DNA of 64,000 bases from Symbiodinium natans (lineage: Eukaryota > Sar > Dinophyceae > Suessiales > Symbiodiniaceae): positions 121,685-185,684 of the forward strand of contig CAJNDS010002854.1 in NCBI GenBank assembly GCA_905221605.1, written 5' to 3'. The position numbers and the translations under genes are program-made. Under the pieces are notes generated by a model. That model was not told the DNA's origin and ran no database searches. It saw only the letters and a list, made by a program, of their open reading frames with translations. Positions 32,998 through 42,107 of this stretch are shown here, in pieces; the stretch's first letter is position 1, and each line of letters begins with the position of its first letter.

Positions 32998-34182
32998 CTA
33001 CTCCCAGAGCTGAGCCCAGAGCAACTCGCACAGCTCCGCCAGGAAGGTGGCTGCCTCGTCCCCCTGCCAACCCTCCTCCAGAGGTTCTCAAGGTTTGAAG
33101 GTCTTGTGCTCGGGGTTAGGGCTTGGGGTTTTGAAGCTCCCCAAGCCTGGTCCGTGCTTATGCTCTGCCCTTGCCTCAAAATTGTGGGAGTTCAGGCCTT
33201 ATTGCTTGGTGATCGCGCCTTAATGTTTGCCTCTCGATCTGAATGCTCCAGTACATATGGAGTTGAAGGGGGCTTGACAGGTTTCATGCTCTTGCTCCTG
33301 CCTGCGTAGGCAAGCAAGGCTTGGCCCCGGACCCTTCTGAAGGGACTTGTCGGTTCGTGTTTGTGGGCTCTTCTGGACGCACATCGGGTCCGTCAGAGGA
33401 AGTGCCCTGGAGGGCCTGGAGGCCCCGCTGGAGACCCCGTCTGGAAGTCTGCAGGTCTGGGGTTTTGCAGCGTGCGCACACACCGAGCCCACAGCTATTG
33501 CCGATCAAACCTTGGGACTCCAACGCGCCCTCTCCCAATTTTCGGTGCGAACATCACTCAATCCTCAGCGCTTAACCATGAAACCCTGAACCTTAAAGCC
33601 CAGACCCAGAAAACGGCGGTGCAGCTCCTAAAGCTGAAGTCTTTGCAATAGATGTGCAGTCTGTACAATATAGATGTCTTAACTTTAGGGAAGTTTTTGG
33701 ACACCCAAGTCCTTCTGCGCCATGACTGGCTGGCTGCAAGATGCCCCAAAACCAAACCAGGCCCAGACCCAGTCTGCACAAAACCCCAAAGCCCCGAAAG
33801 CCTGATCTCCCAGATGCTTGGGCACGCTACATAAAACTCCCAGCCCCCATCGAATCTGATCTTGAGCCGATGTGTAGAAGACAACGGGTAGGTACGCATG
33901 CTGTAGCACGAGCAGAACGAGTGCAATTTTCATAAACACCCAAATCACGCTTTCCCTTTCATCTTTGGGCTGCTTCTCTCGTGGATTGTGCGGCGCAATG
34001 CGCGGAACTTGACAAGATTCCATGCCATCCCATTCCGGCTCCACGAATGGATCCACTGGGTCTGACAAGCACCAGACGTTGCGGTACAATTCTGCCCTCC
34101 GAATTTGGTAGTTCGGGCCCCACAGTGGCGCGCCTTCTTCACGCCTTGCAACAGAGGCTGCCACCCGGCAAGCTGCCCTAAT
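32998..34182 (-). CDS. Exons of a single-pass membrane protein, unrecognised
   Basis: An exon from about 34182 to 33838 starts after TTAG and reads RREEGAPLWGPNYQIRRAEL, then DPVDPFVEPEWDGMESCQVP. A hydrophobic segment VIWVFMKIALVLLVLQHAYL follows, ending near a GT donor. Further along the same strand, about 33450-33330 contains SSDGPDVRPEEPTNTNRQVP, and a terminal piece 33086-32998 reads EEGWQGDEAATFLAELCELL and AQLWE before TAG. The order and strand allow one gene, but the link between the three pieces is inference. The last piece also has a plausible plus-strand reading (LPELSPEQLAQLRQEG), so it is the weakest. Confidence 0.45.
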
Positions 34183-34413
34183 TCGCAGAGACTCGCTACG
34201 ACACCGCTCCAGCAGAAGCCTTGCACTCCTGAATCCATCATCGAATCAGGAAGCTAGCTGTGTATTGACTTCCACAACTCGATGTACTCACCTTACCCTA
34301 AACCGTATACCTCGACGAAACCATATACCCGTACCAACGGAGATTGCAAACATTATTCGGTCTTCTTGTAGAGCTAATAATCTAAGTAATCCCTGCAAGC
34401 CCTGAACCCACAG

Positions 34414-35030
34414 CTACGCAGCTCCACCCTGGTTAATTGGCTGGTACGCAGCCTGATTCTTCCAAGCTGTTTGGTAGTGGCCGCAGGGCGCTGCTGGCCA
34501 ATTCCAGCAAAAGAAGCGCATGCGCATGAAGGTCCAGATCACGTGAAGCAACAGGAAGACCGCTGGAATTGAGAGCAATACCATCAGGCTCGATCCGTGC
34601 TTGATGGCTGTGAGCCACAAGGCATCAAAGGCCCAGCAAGTCACGCCCAGCATCATGGACTGTGATGGCCGCTGCATGATCGTAGGACTCCAGTAGAGGA
34701 AGTCACGCGTGGCCTCTCTGGGTGTGACGCTCAGCCAGACTATGGCGCAAGTGGTGTACATCACAGCGTGCGCACAGCCGATCAGAGAAAACCAGCTCAA
34801 AGTTACGTGGATGGTGTTGCCTGTGTCGCGACTGGAGTCGGTCTAGGGACAACAGCAATTGTCTTGGGCTTCAAAGATGTTCTTGCCTTGCAAACAGACA
34901 TAATCTGTTGCTTGGTCAAGCAAAAAGCACTGCTAACATTGGCAAGGCGGCAGGGAACTTGGCTGCAGTCAACCCAATCGGAAGTGTGCACATCATCTTC
35001 TTCGATGGCCTGGGGCAGGGGTTCGGGTCG
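34414..35030 (-). CDS. Multi-pass membrane protein, C-terminal exon(s)
   Basis: From about 34798 to TAG at 34414 the minus strand encodes three or four hydrophobic segments: SLIGCAHAVMYTTCAIVWLS, SMMLGVTCWAFDALWLTAI and LMVLLSIPAVFLLLHVIWTF. A Tyr/Gln-rich cytosolic-type tail AAYQPINQGGAA follows. There is no ATG at the 5' end, so this is an internal-to-last exon. An upstream piece near 35030-34940 (AIEEDDVHTSDWVDCSQVPC) could be the previous exon. No transporter family is recognised. Confidence 0.55.
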
Positions 35031-35284
35031 ACCCACAACCCGTACCCTGAAAATTCGATAAATATAGCAGGGTGGCCAGGCAAATCTTTGGCACCCAGGT
35101 CCTAAGTGCTTTGAACATCCCCACCCCAGAACTTTCGGGATGCTCTGTGGCAGTGTTCTGGGATGGGCAATCTTGGGACTCCAGCGATACTCGATTTCTT
35201 GGGTGCTCTGCGGGATTCTCTGGGATGAGCACTCGAACGATACTCTGCTCTAAAAGAGCACCGGAGACTCGGGCGATGAAAATG

Positions 35285-35495
35285 ATTGAGTAACAAAAAG
35301 TCAGGATTGTAATGAATTGTTTTGTAATTTTCGTTTAAATGTAGATACCTCATCTACAAAACATGATAATTTATTTTACAATACTAATTTATATAACTCT
35401 TCCGATTTTCTTTCTTTAACCTGATTTATTTTTCATAAAACAAATACAATTATGAGATTAATCGTTTTAATCACAATTGTATCATAATCACAGAC
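35285..35495. other. AT-rich island
   Basis: About 210 bp that is clearly A+T-dominated, in contrast to the GC-rich surroundings. It contains a hairpin at 35444-35482 (arms starting ATACAATT and ending AATTGTAT). No open frame. Edges are sharp on both sides. Confidence 0.8.
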
Positions 35496-35509
35496 AGACT
35501 GATGGCAAT

Positions 35510-36129
35510 TCGAGGTGTTGAACCTCTCCTCAAACCCCCTCCCTTCGAACTTAGGGACCTTACAGGTAGCCTTATCAAGTCATCATATGCTGAAGCTGGT
35601 TTGGTTCATGGCCTGGGACTTGCGAACAGATCACTGTGCCTCAAATCATACATCATGTATCCCACGAAGCTTGCTTCGGTGGCCAACCCCAATCATGTAG
35701 GGTTTTGAACTACTTGAGGCTTTTGGGGCATGTTGAGCCCAAGCCTTCGCCGTCCTTTTATGAGTTGCTGGTGCGCGCGTGCTTGTGCCTTGTGGGGTCT
35801 TGACCGAAACCTTGGACCTAAGCCTTGCATAGCTCTGCTGTAAGCCTTGGGTGCCTCGCCCGTCTTCTCCATGGTCAATGTCAAGCCTTCGGCAGTCTGT
35901 GCTCGCAAGGGGGTTCTCATGCTGCATACGCCACAACATGGTACATGAGAGTACAGGAAAACGATGGAAAGGGTTTGTTCGAACAAGTCGCACTACCTCA
36001 TCTTGGCTACGGTCAGCGCCCACTTTTTCACCAGGATGGCAAGGTGTCTCTGATTGAAAGTAACTACTCGGCCAGGCTGGCTCGGGGCACGCGTTAAGGT
36101 TGAGGGTCTCAGGGCCTCAGGGGCTAGAG
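35510..36129. other. No firm gene; one exon-like stretch
   Basis: Minus-strand 35693-35900 reads LTLTMEKTGEAPKAYSRAMQ and then a very basic RSRPHKAQARAHQQLIKGRR before a stop. It may be a C-terminal exon. Nothing else is supported. Confidence 0.3.
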
Positions 36130-37177
36130 CTAAGGGCTTCCGGGCCGGGCCTGCCTGTGCAAAAACGTAGACTTGCTCTCAGGAACTAGCGGGACATTCC
36201 TCGCGACGCCGCCTTCGCCTTCGCCTTGCCCTTCGCCTTCGCCTTTCGCGCCAGCCTTGCCAGCAGCGGATTTGAGTGGGTCCGCTGGCGGAGGCCTCTC
36301 GAAGAGAGGCGCCCAGCCCGATGCATCCTGGAACTGGAAGGTCTTGTCCAGGAACTTCGCCAAGTTCTGCTGGATCTCGGCCCCAATCCTGCCCCACTCC
36401 ACGAGGCACAAGGGCCAAGGGCCGTTGCGGCACTTCTGCACCTCATGCGGCAGTGTAGGCTTCCCCGCCTTCGGCTTCCACAGGACGTAGAAGGTGCCAC
36501 GGCGCATCCGAGAGTGGTGCTGTTTCCACAGGTGGTCGCGGCAACCAATGACCTGAGCACCCGGCAAGTCCTTCACCTCGTCCATGTAGCCGATCAGGAG
36601 CTCTAGGGCCGAGGGCTTGTACCACTCGGCGTACGGCAAGCTGCTGGTCGACGTCTGGGCTTGCACGTGAGGCCTGGTGTGTATGCTGGATGCACGGTAT
36701 GGAGTACTCTGTAGGGCGCCGGTCCTCCATCTGTCCGTGAATCCACTGCTCTTTGGTCCATGCGTCTGGGGTGTACACGTCAACCCGGACGATCCGAAGA
36801 TCGTCCGGGTTGATGTGTACATCCGGAAAGGACATGTTCAGCACCTCGTTATAGCGAGATCTGGTCTGGTACATAACGTTGTTCGCCGCAAAGTGGAGGC
36901 TGCTCTTGCCCAACTTCAGAGCCTGTCTCGAGGAAAAGAGGTGGCACACTCTCAGCCTTGTACTCGGCTCGTCCCAGAGGGCTTCCATGCGCTGCTTGAG
37001 CTGGCTGACCAAGAACTGGAAGCTGGGCATGCCACACATCTGCCTCCAGATCTCGGCCAAGCGGCGAGATCGCCACCTGCGCTGCTCGCTGGAGCCCCGC
37101 GTACCGAAGCTTGTCAGTTGCTGCTGGAGCTCCTGGAGGTCCACAGGTGGCCGCGGCGTGAGGAGCCGGCCTCAGAG
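36130..37177 (-). pseudogene. GC-rich ORF with a likely frameshift, unknown protein family
   Basis: Two overlapping minus-strand frames together read as one protein of about 345 residues. The first (37177 to about 36665) contains LQELQQQLTSF, RRLAEIWRQMCGMPSFQFLV, MEALWDEPSTRLRVCHLFSS and VHINPDDLRIVRVDVY. The second (about 36665 to 36130) continues with LPYAEWYKPSALELLIGYMD, WPLCLVEWGRIGAEIQQNLA and a (KGEGEGQ)-type tail. The switch near 36665 needs a one-base shift, so the copy is broken or the assembly has an error. There is no ATG at its 5' end. I do not recognise the family; strong GC and basic/acidic tails recall the neighbour at 37.9-38.9 kb. It carries an internal 48-bp palindrome. 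Confidence 0.5.
36773..36820. repeat. 48-bp near-perfect palindrome inside an ORF
   Basis: Arms of 22 bp (36773-36794 and 36799-36820) match at 21 of 22 positions around a CGAA loop. The core is CAACCCGGACGATC / GATCGTCCGGGTTG. On the minus strand it encodes the NPDDLRIVRVDVY part of the reading frame. Confidence 0.95.
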
Positions 37178-37191
37178 GATTTATGTACGAT

Positions 37192-37470
37192 TTATAAGCT
37201 TATAGGGCCGTAGGTCTGCAAAGGCCCGGCTTCGCTTATGCAGGGCTTACAATCGTGGGAGTACTCCCCGACGAATGCCTGCCGGTCCCGTTCTTGGCCG
37301 TGAACGCGGACCGTTATACTATTCCCCAACGGCTTGCCCGGGCGTGCGACCAGGATTGGGTTCTCCGAAACCCGGAATCCCAGTCGAACCCTCAGGTGTT
37401 CGTACACCACCGGGTCGAGGCCACGCGTCCTGAAAAATTGAGAGGCTCGAAGAAATCTACACCCTAAGCT
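37192..37470 (-). CDS. Possible exon, unrecognised
   Basis: The minus strand reads LDPVVYEHLRVRLGFRVSEN, ILVARPGKPLGNSITVRVHG and QERDRQAFVGEYSHDC. The opposite strand is also open (DECLPVPFLAVNADRY), so strand choice rests on the neighbours. Confidence 0.3.
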   Translation of the reverse strand, partial: SLGCRFLRASQFFRTRGLDPVVYEHLRVRLGFRVSENPILVARPGKPLGNSITVRVHGQERDRQAFVGEYSHDCKPCISEAGPLQTYGPISL

Positions 37471-37659
37471 CACGATGGGCTCATGAAGGCTGAGTAGCCG
37501 ACTCAAAGCTGAAGGCTGTCACGACGGTGTTTGCTGCCCTGTTGGGGTCCATGCGGGCTTTCTTCAGCTGATTCTTCGAGACCTACAGGGGAATGCAGAT
37601 GCCAGACAAATTATGATGCGAGACTCCCGATGGGGCCTTCGGAGCCATCTCTGCAAAAG

Positions 37660-37950
37660 CTGGAGGGGATCAAGATGGCCCCGATGTTGCTAGCGAGCCC
37701 TGCTAGGAGCATCTCCGTAAACTCTGGAAGGGCGAGATGGCCCCGATGTTGCTAGCGAGCCCTGCTAGGAGCATCCCCTTAAACTCTGGAATGGCGAGAT
37801 GGCCCCGATGTTGCTAGCGAGCCCTGCTAGGAGCATCCCCTTAAACTCTGGAAGGGCGAGATGGCCCCGATGTTGCTAGCGAGCCCTGCTAGGAGCATCC
37901 CCTTAAACTCTGGAAGGGCGAGATGGCCCCGATGTTGCTAGCTGGCCCTA
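37660..37950. repeat. 62-bp tandem repeat, five copies
   Basis: CCCCGATGTTGCTAGCGAGC recurs at 37679, 37741, 37803, 37865 and 37927 (the last copy diverges after GCTAGC), an exact 62-bp period with very few differences. The array ends at the stop codon of the minus-strand ORF at 37948, so it forms that gene's 3' flank or untranslated region. Confidence 0.97.
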
Positions 37951-38939
37951 GAGTCTCCCGATGGCCTCCTCGTACTCCTCCACGGACTTGAACAAGGGCA
38001 GCCACTCAGTAGACTTTCTAGGCATGAACTCCCAGAGCTCAGCCGTGGTTAACTCCTGCTTCTCCACGGCTTCGAAGCGCGCCTTGGCCGCCTCGAAGAG
38101 GCGCTGGTCCTCCTCCCCGAGCTGATGCGTGACGAAGTTGGTCGAGGAGAAGTGCTTCCATTTGTCTGTGTAGCCGTAGAACAACTCGAACATGTCCATG
38201 AATCGGGAGCCCGGCAGTATCGTCGCGCGCCAGATCCCGGCCTTCTCCTCGACGTCCTCCTCCTCCTTCATGGACACCGCGTCTTGGATGGCCATGATTG
38301 CCGGCTTCGCTGGGGCCTCCGGTGCCGGGAGGGCCGGCCGCTCCTGCTGCCGCTCCTGCTGCCAGAGCTCGCGCAGCACCCCGGCCTGAGCCTCTGCGCT
38401 CGCCCGCTGGACCTTCTCATCCGTCAGCTGCTGTTGCAGGACCAGCTCCTTGGCTGCGTGCTCCTGTTGCCTCTCCTCGGCGAACTTCAGCTGCTCCTCC
38501 AGCCGGGCCTCCCTCACCTGACTCTCGCTCAGCTCCCGAAGCAGCTGGCGCGGGTCCACCGTGACCGTCTGCATCAAAGGGCCTGGCAGTGGCATCGCTA
38601 AGGACTTGCTCTTCACAGCTGTCTGCTGCTTCGAGTGCACGCTGCCTTCGGGCGACTCGGCAACCAAGGAGCTCCGGCTGGACGGAGGCGGCGAAGGCGA
38701 AGGGCCTCCAGTCAGCCGGGCCGGGGCACTCACAGCGGCGAGAGGCTCGGACCCATCTGCACTGCTCTCCTGAGAGTCTCCAGTAGGCGGGCCGCCAAGG
38801 ACCTCCACCGAGAAGCCGCCCCTGCTCCCTCGGCTGTCTGCCACCCACCGGCCTCCAGTCGTCTCCGCTTGTCCTCCTGAGTCTCCGGGCCCGCCTCCTC
38901 TATCGGCCAGCACCTCCTCTCCTCCATGGCCTGCCGCAT
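37948..38939 (-). CDS. Coiled-coil protein, unknown family, possible N-terminal frameshift
   Basis: A long GC-rich minus-strand frame ends at TAG (37948). It has a Ser/Pro/Gly-rich linker (LTGGPSPSPPPSSRSSL), then about 75 residues of Gln/Glu/Leu-rich coiled coil (LRELSESQVREARLEEQ, FAEERQQEHAAKELVLQQQL). A folded-looking end follows: MDMFELFYGYTDKWKHFSS, QRLFEAAKARFEAVEK and STEWLPLFKSVEEYEEAIGR. The frame has no ATG near its start. A different frame begins with ATG at 38939 (MEERRCWPIEEAGPETQEDK) and stays open to 38730, so a one-base shift around 38820 would give a natural N-terminus. The protein is unrecognised; end sequence WLPLF resembles WAPLF in the ORF at 36.1-37.2 kb, hinting at a related pair. 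Confidence 0.5.
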
Positions 38940-39112
38940 GGCAGGCGAGGCCCTCTAGTTACAAGCTCTGGCTAGCTACCGCGTGCCAGCAAGCCTGCTT
39001 GCTCTAGCTGTTGAATGTTGAGGCATAGCTATTGAGTGTTGAGGCATGTGCGTGTGCTGCAGTGTTCTGACTTGAGCCGCACCTACAAGCAGGAGTCGTC
39101 ACGGTCAAGTTG

Positions 39113-39225
39113 TCATCTTGGCTCCATGGTCAAGATCAGGGCGGCCACCACGCCAATTGTAGTAAACACACTCGCCATATTCTCCCGCACCTTCTCCATC
39201 TCCTCGTTAGAAGGGAAAAAGGTGC
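39113..39225 (-). CDS. Terminal exon with one membrane segment
   Basis: The minus strand reads NEEMEKVRENMASVFTTIG then VVAALILTMEPR and TGA. A charged helix leads into a hydrophobic span, a layout common in dinoflagellate multi-pass membrane proteins. Other exons were not found. Confidence 0.5.
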
Positions 39226-39302
39226 CCCCTATTCATAAACAAAAACGAAACAAACACAACAAGCAAAACAGTTCAAAAAAAAACCGAAGCCATCTGGCCT
39301 GA

Positions 39303-40655
39303 AAGAGGTTTTTGGGTCTGGCCTCCGGGGTTAAGCTAGAACTGGAAGCCAAAAAAAAGAAACTGACTTTTCGAGATGTCTGTCCTCCTCATCCGTGTGT
39401 TCCAGGATGTGCTCGAGGACCGTCATGCAGCAAGAGGCACTGTGTCTTTGCTAAAGCTTGTTTAGAGGCACTCGTCTTTGCGAGAGGCCCACTTTGTGCT
39501 GCACCTCTACGGGCTCCGGCGTAGGGTTGCGCACCCCCAAGCCAATGTGCTCAGCCACGACAACGAAGGAGCTCCCATGTGCGGTTCGCAACAAGCCTTT
39601 TCCCGTCTCCCTGAAGCCTTCAAAGCTTGAACCCTACCTGTAAAAAAGCCCTTGAACCCCTCACATGGTTCTTGGGGCTTCCTGGTTCTCGGGTGTTTAT
39701 CGGCTTTAGGCCTTTTGTAGGGCTTCCGGGCCTTGTGGTTTGATGGTCTCCTTTCGGTGCTGGGAGAGATCCGCACAGCTTTTCTTCAACCATCCATCCG
39801 AAATCGGAGTTCTCCAAGGTGAAACTTGACTTGTGCTGGAACAGCACCTGCTTGAAAGACAAGGAGCTGGAATCTGAAAGCATGACCCCAGAAGCTCGAA
39901 AACTAAGCCTGAACCCTGCGATTGAGGGCCCTGAGCTTGGGGAAATTCCTCCGCCTCCTACGTCCTTCTTGGCTGCGCCAAGATCAGCAGCACCCCGCCT
40001 GCGCTTGAACGCAAGAAACTTGAACTCTCTCGGAGATTGTGACTATCTTTGGACAGACGTAGATATAGACATACATGGTACCACCTGGCCTGCCCTGTTC
40101 TTCACTTGGACCCACCGTGAGCAACGTTGAACCCTGGACTGTTTTTGAGTTCAATTGCTGCAGGAGCCAAGCGGAAGCCTTGCGCAACTTGAGCCACTGA
40201 GCCGAACCAAAACCCTAAAACCTGAGCCGAGCAGAGAAACTGCAACTCCAATTTGCCAATTTTTCCCTGAGCCCTGAACGGCCCTAAGCCCATTTCAGTG
40301 TGTGCGCCTCAGCACACAGCCATCGCACGATCCTCCTCCTCCACGATTTCATTTTCAAGGGGCCTGACAGCTGCAGCGTCAGACTTTGCGTTCGTGAACC
40401 CTGCACCCCCACAGCGCTGAACCTCTAACCTGCACACCCTCTTAACCCTAGACCCTGACGTTAGTTAACGCCTGAACCCTGATCCTCCTTTCCTACTCTT
40501 CCACCTTGACGCTTTGAATTTTGACCCCACATCCCTGTCGCTGCACACACATTTTACAGCAGCAACCATGAATCCCATATCCTAAACCCTTCCTATCCGC
40601 CGACAAACCAGGCCGAAGATGGGTCCACCCGTCCGAGGCCCTGTTAGGGGTCGGT
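39303..40655. other. No supported gene
   Basis: Short ORFs only, many CCTGAACCC/CCCTAA-type words, no RNA gene seen. Confidence 0.5.
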
Positions 40656-40905
40656 TCAGAAGCTCCGTTTTTGCAGGACCTTCTCGATTTCCGTCCAGTA
40701 CGCCGACGACTCTTCCGCAGACCCCTTGAACCACCTGCGGACCTCGAACTGGTCTGTCCTTGTACACCTCGTATGGGCCTCCCATGGACCTTCCTACACA
40801 GGCCTGTAGTTCTGTCCAAGGCACTTGAGCTCCACACCCTTACGACAGCATTCAAAACCGCTCGAAGTATGCTTCCCGTTGATGTGCAAGATGTGCCGAG
40901 GCAGG
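40656..40905 (-). CDS. C-terminal exon(s), unrecognised protein
   Basis: The minus strand around 40765-40656 reads DQFEVRRWFKGSAEESSAYW then TEIEKVLQKRSF and TGA, clearly protein-like. Upstream, in another frame, about 40900-40805 reads HILHINGKHTSSGFECC and GVELKCLGQNYRP before a GT. An intron of roughly 55-60 bp would join them; this is inference. Domain unknown. Confidence 0.5.
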
Positions 40906-41187
40906 CCGCCTTTGCCTTTCTATCACATCCTGTCAGCCCGTCACATCAGGCCCTGAATTTCCCTGAATCCTAACTCAAAAGCCTGGAGGCCTGAAAACCC
41001 TTAGAAGGGCTTGGGTCTCAGATGACCCCCACCCTGATTTAAAAAACCCAGGCAAGGCTCCTGAGGAGGCCAGAAAAGCAGTCAGCAAATGCTGCAAAGG
41101 AGGTTTGACAGTGCAAGGGGAGGCTACATCCAAGAGACATGTTGAGTAACACCTCAACATTTCAACCTTTGCTTGTGCTGCCAACTG

Positions 41188-41252
41188 TCCGCAGGGGTTG
41201 AACCCGCAATCTGCGCTGGTGCATCACTTGACAGCAGCTGCTAAACCACAGA
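41188..41252 (-). tRNA. tRNA-like relic or tRNA-derived repeat (Pol III boxes)
   Basis: The minus strand has TGGTTTAGCAG, which fits the A-box pattern, and 40 bp later GGTTCAACCCC, which fits the B-box pattern. A T-arm-like stem (GCGGG/CCTGC) surrounds it. The acceptor and anticodon stems do not pair well, so it is not a working tRNA. It could be a SINE head or a decayed tRNA gene. Confidence 0.3.
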
Positions 41253-41259
41253 GAAAATC

Positions 41260-42107
41260 AAACACTCACTACCAGTCCACGCACGACAGTCAACTCTCCA
41301 GCCCACCCCCAACTCTGCAGCTAGCGAGGCTGGCCGTTTCAGCCCGGAAACCAAGACTCATCGATCCTATCTCCCAAGCCCTTAAGACTGAACTACGCAG
41401 CCTAACAAGCGGCCCTGCCTGGATGCAGCAGGGGTTGCCTGGGCTGAACACTATGGATCAGAAACGCCCAAAGAGTCGAAGTTTTTCGGGCAGGGCTACA
41501 CGGGTCTAGGGCTTTAGAATGCAGATTGGATGGCGGGCACTTGTTTGGCATCTGCTGATCCAGGTGTCTGGGCTGTTTATGGCGGTTTTTGAGGCCACAG
41601 CTCGGCTTAAATGTGCCTGTGTTGTTGTTGTTGTCTCCGCCATGTACATATGCGATGGCATGTGTGGCTCATGGCGGTAAAATAGGGCGGTCTGGTCTAA
41701 CGAAGCATCGGAACATGGGGTTGCTGGGTTTGCTCAACATGGCACTAACACCTGACTAAACTTAAGCACATCTGGACCCACAGAAGAGGCATAAAATCCT
41801 GCCCCGAACCTGCCACCTAAACTTCGGGTAAACCACCCGCACCTCTGCACCAAGAGGCTGATGCGTTGCAGACGTGGGCCCGGTACTGGTCAAACTCCTG
41901 AAAGCTGATGATTCAGGGGCTTCTGGAGGCGTTTTTTTTGGAGCTTCAGTGAAGCTTCAGGCTTGAGCACCGCTTGAGCTGGACAAAAGCCTTCGTTTGC
42001 TACTCTCCCCAGCAACCAAATCTTCCCTAAGCCCTGGTCTTGGGATATGGACCAGGCACCATACAACCACAAGGATCCGGCAACTAATGCGGGCTTGCCT
42101 GAACAAT
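41260..42107. other. No supported gene
   Basis: Intergenic between the exons at 40.7-40.9 kb and the 3' end of the cyclin gene. It contains scattered CCTAAAC-like words and no clear repeat or RNA gene. Confidence 0.5.

Noticed and set aside
36640-36680. A tiny intron restoring the frame of the 36.1-37.2 kb ORF
   Set aside because: The removable segment would be about 19 nt, too short for a spliceosomal intron; a one-base indel is simpler.
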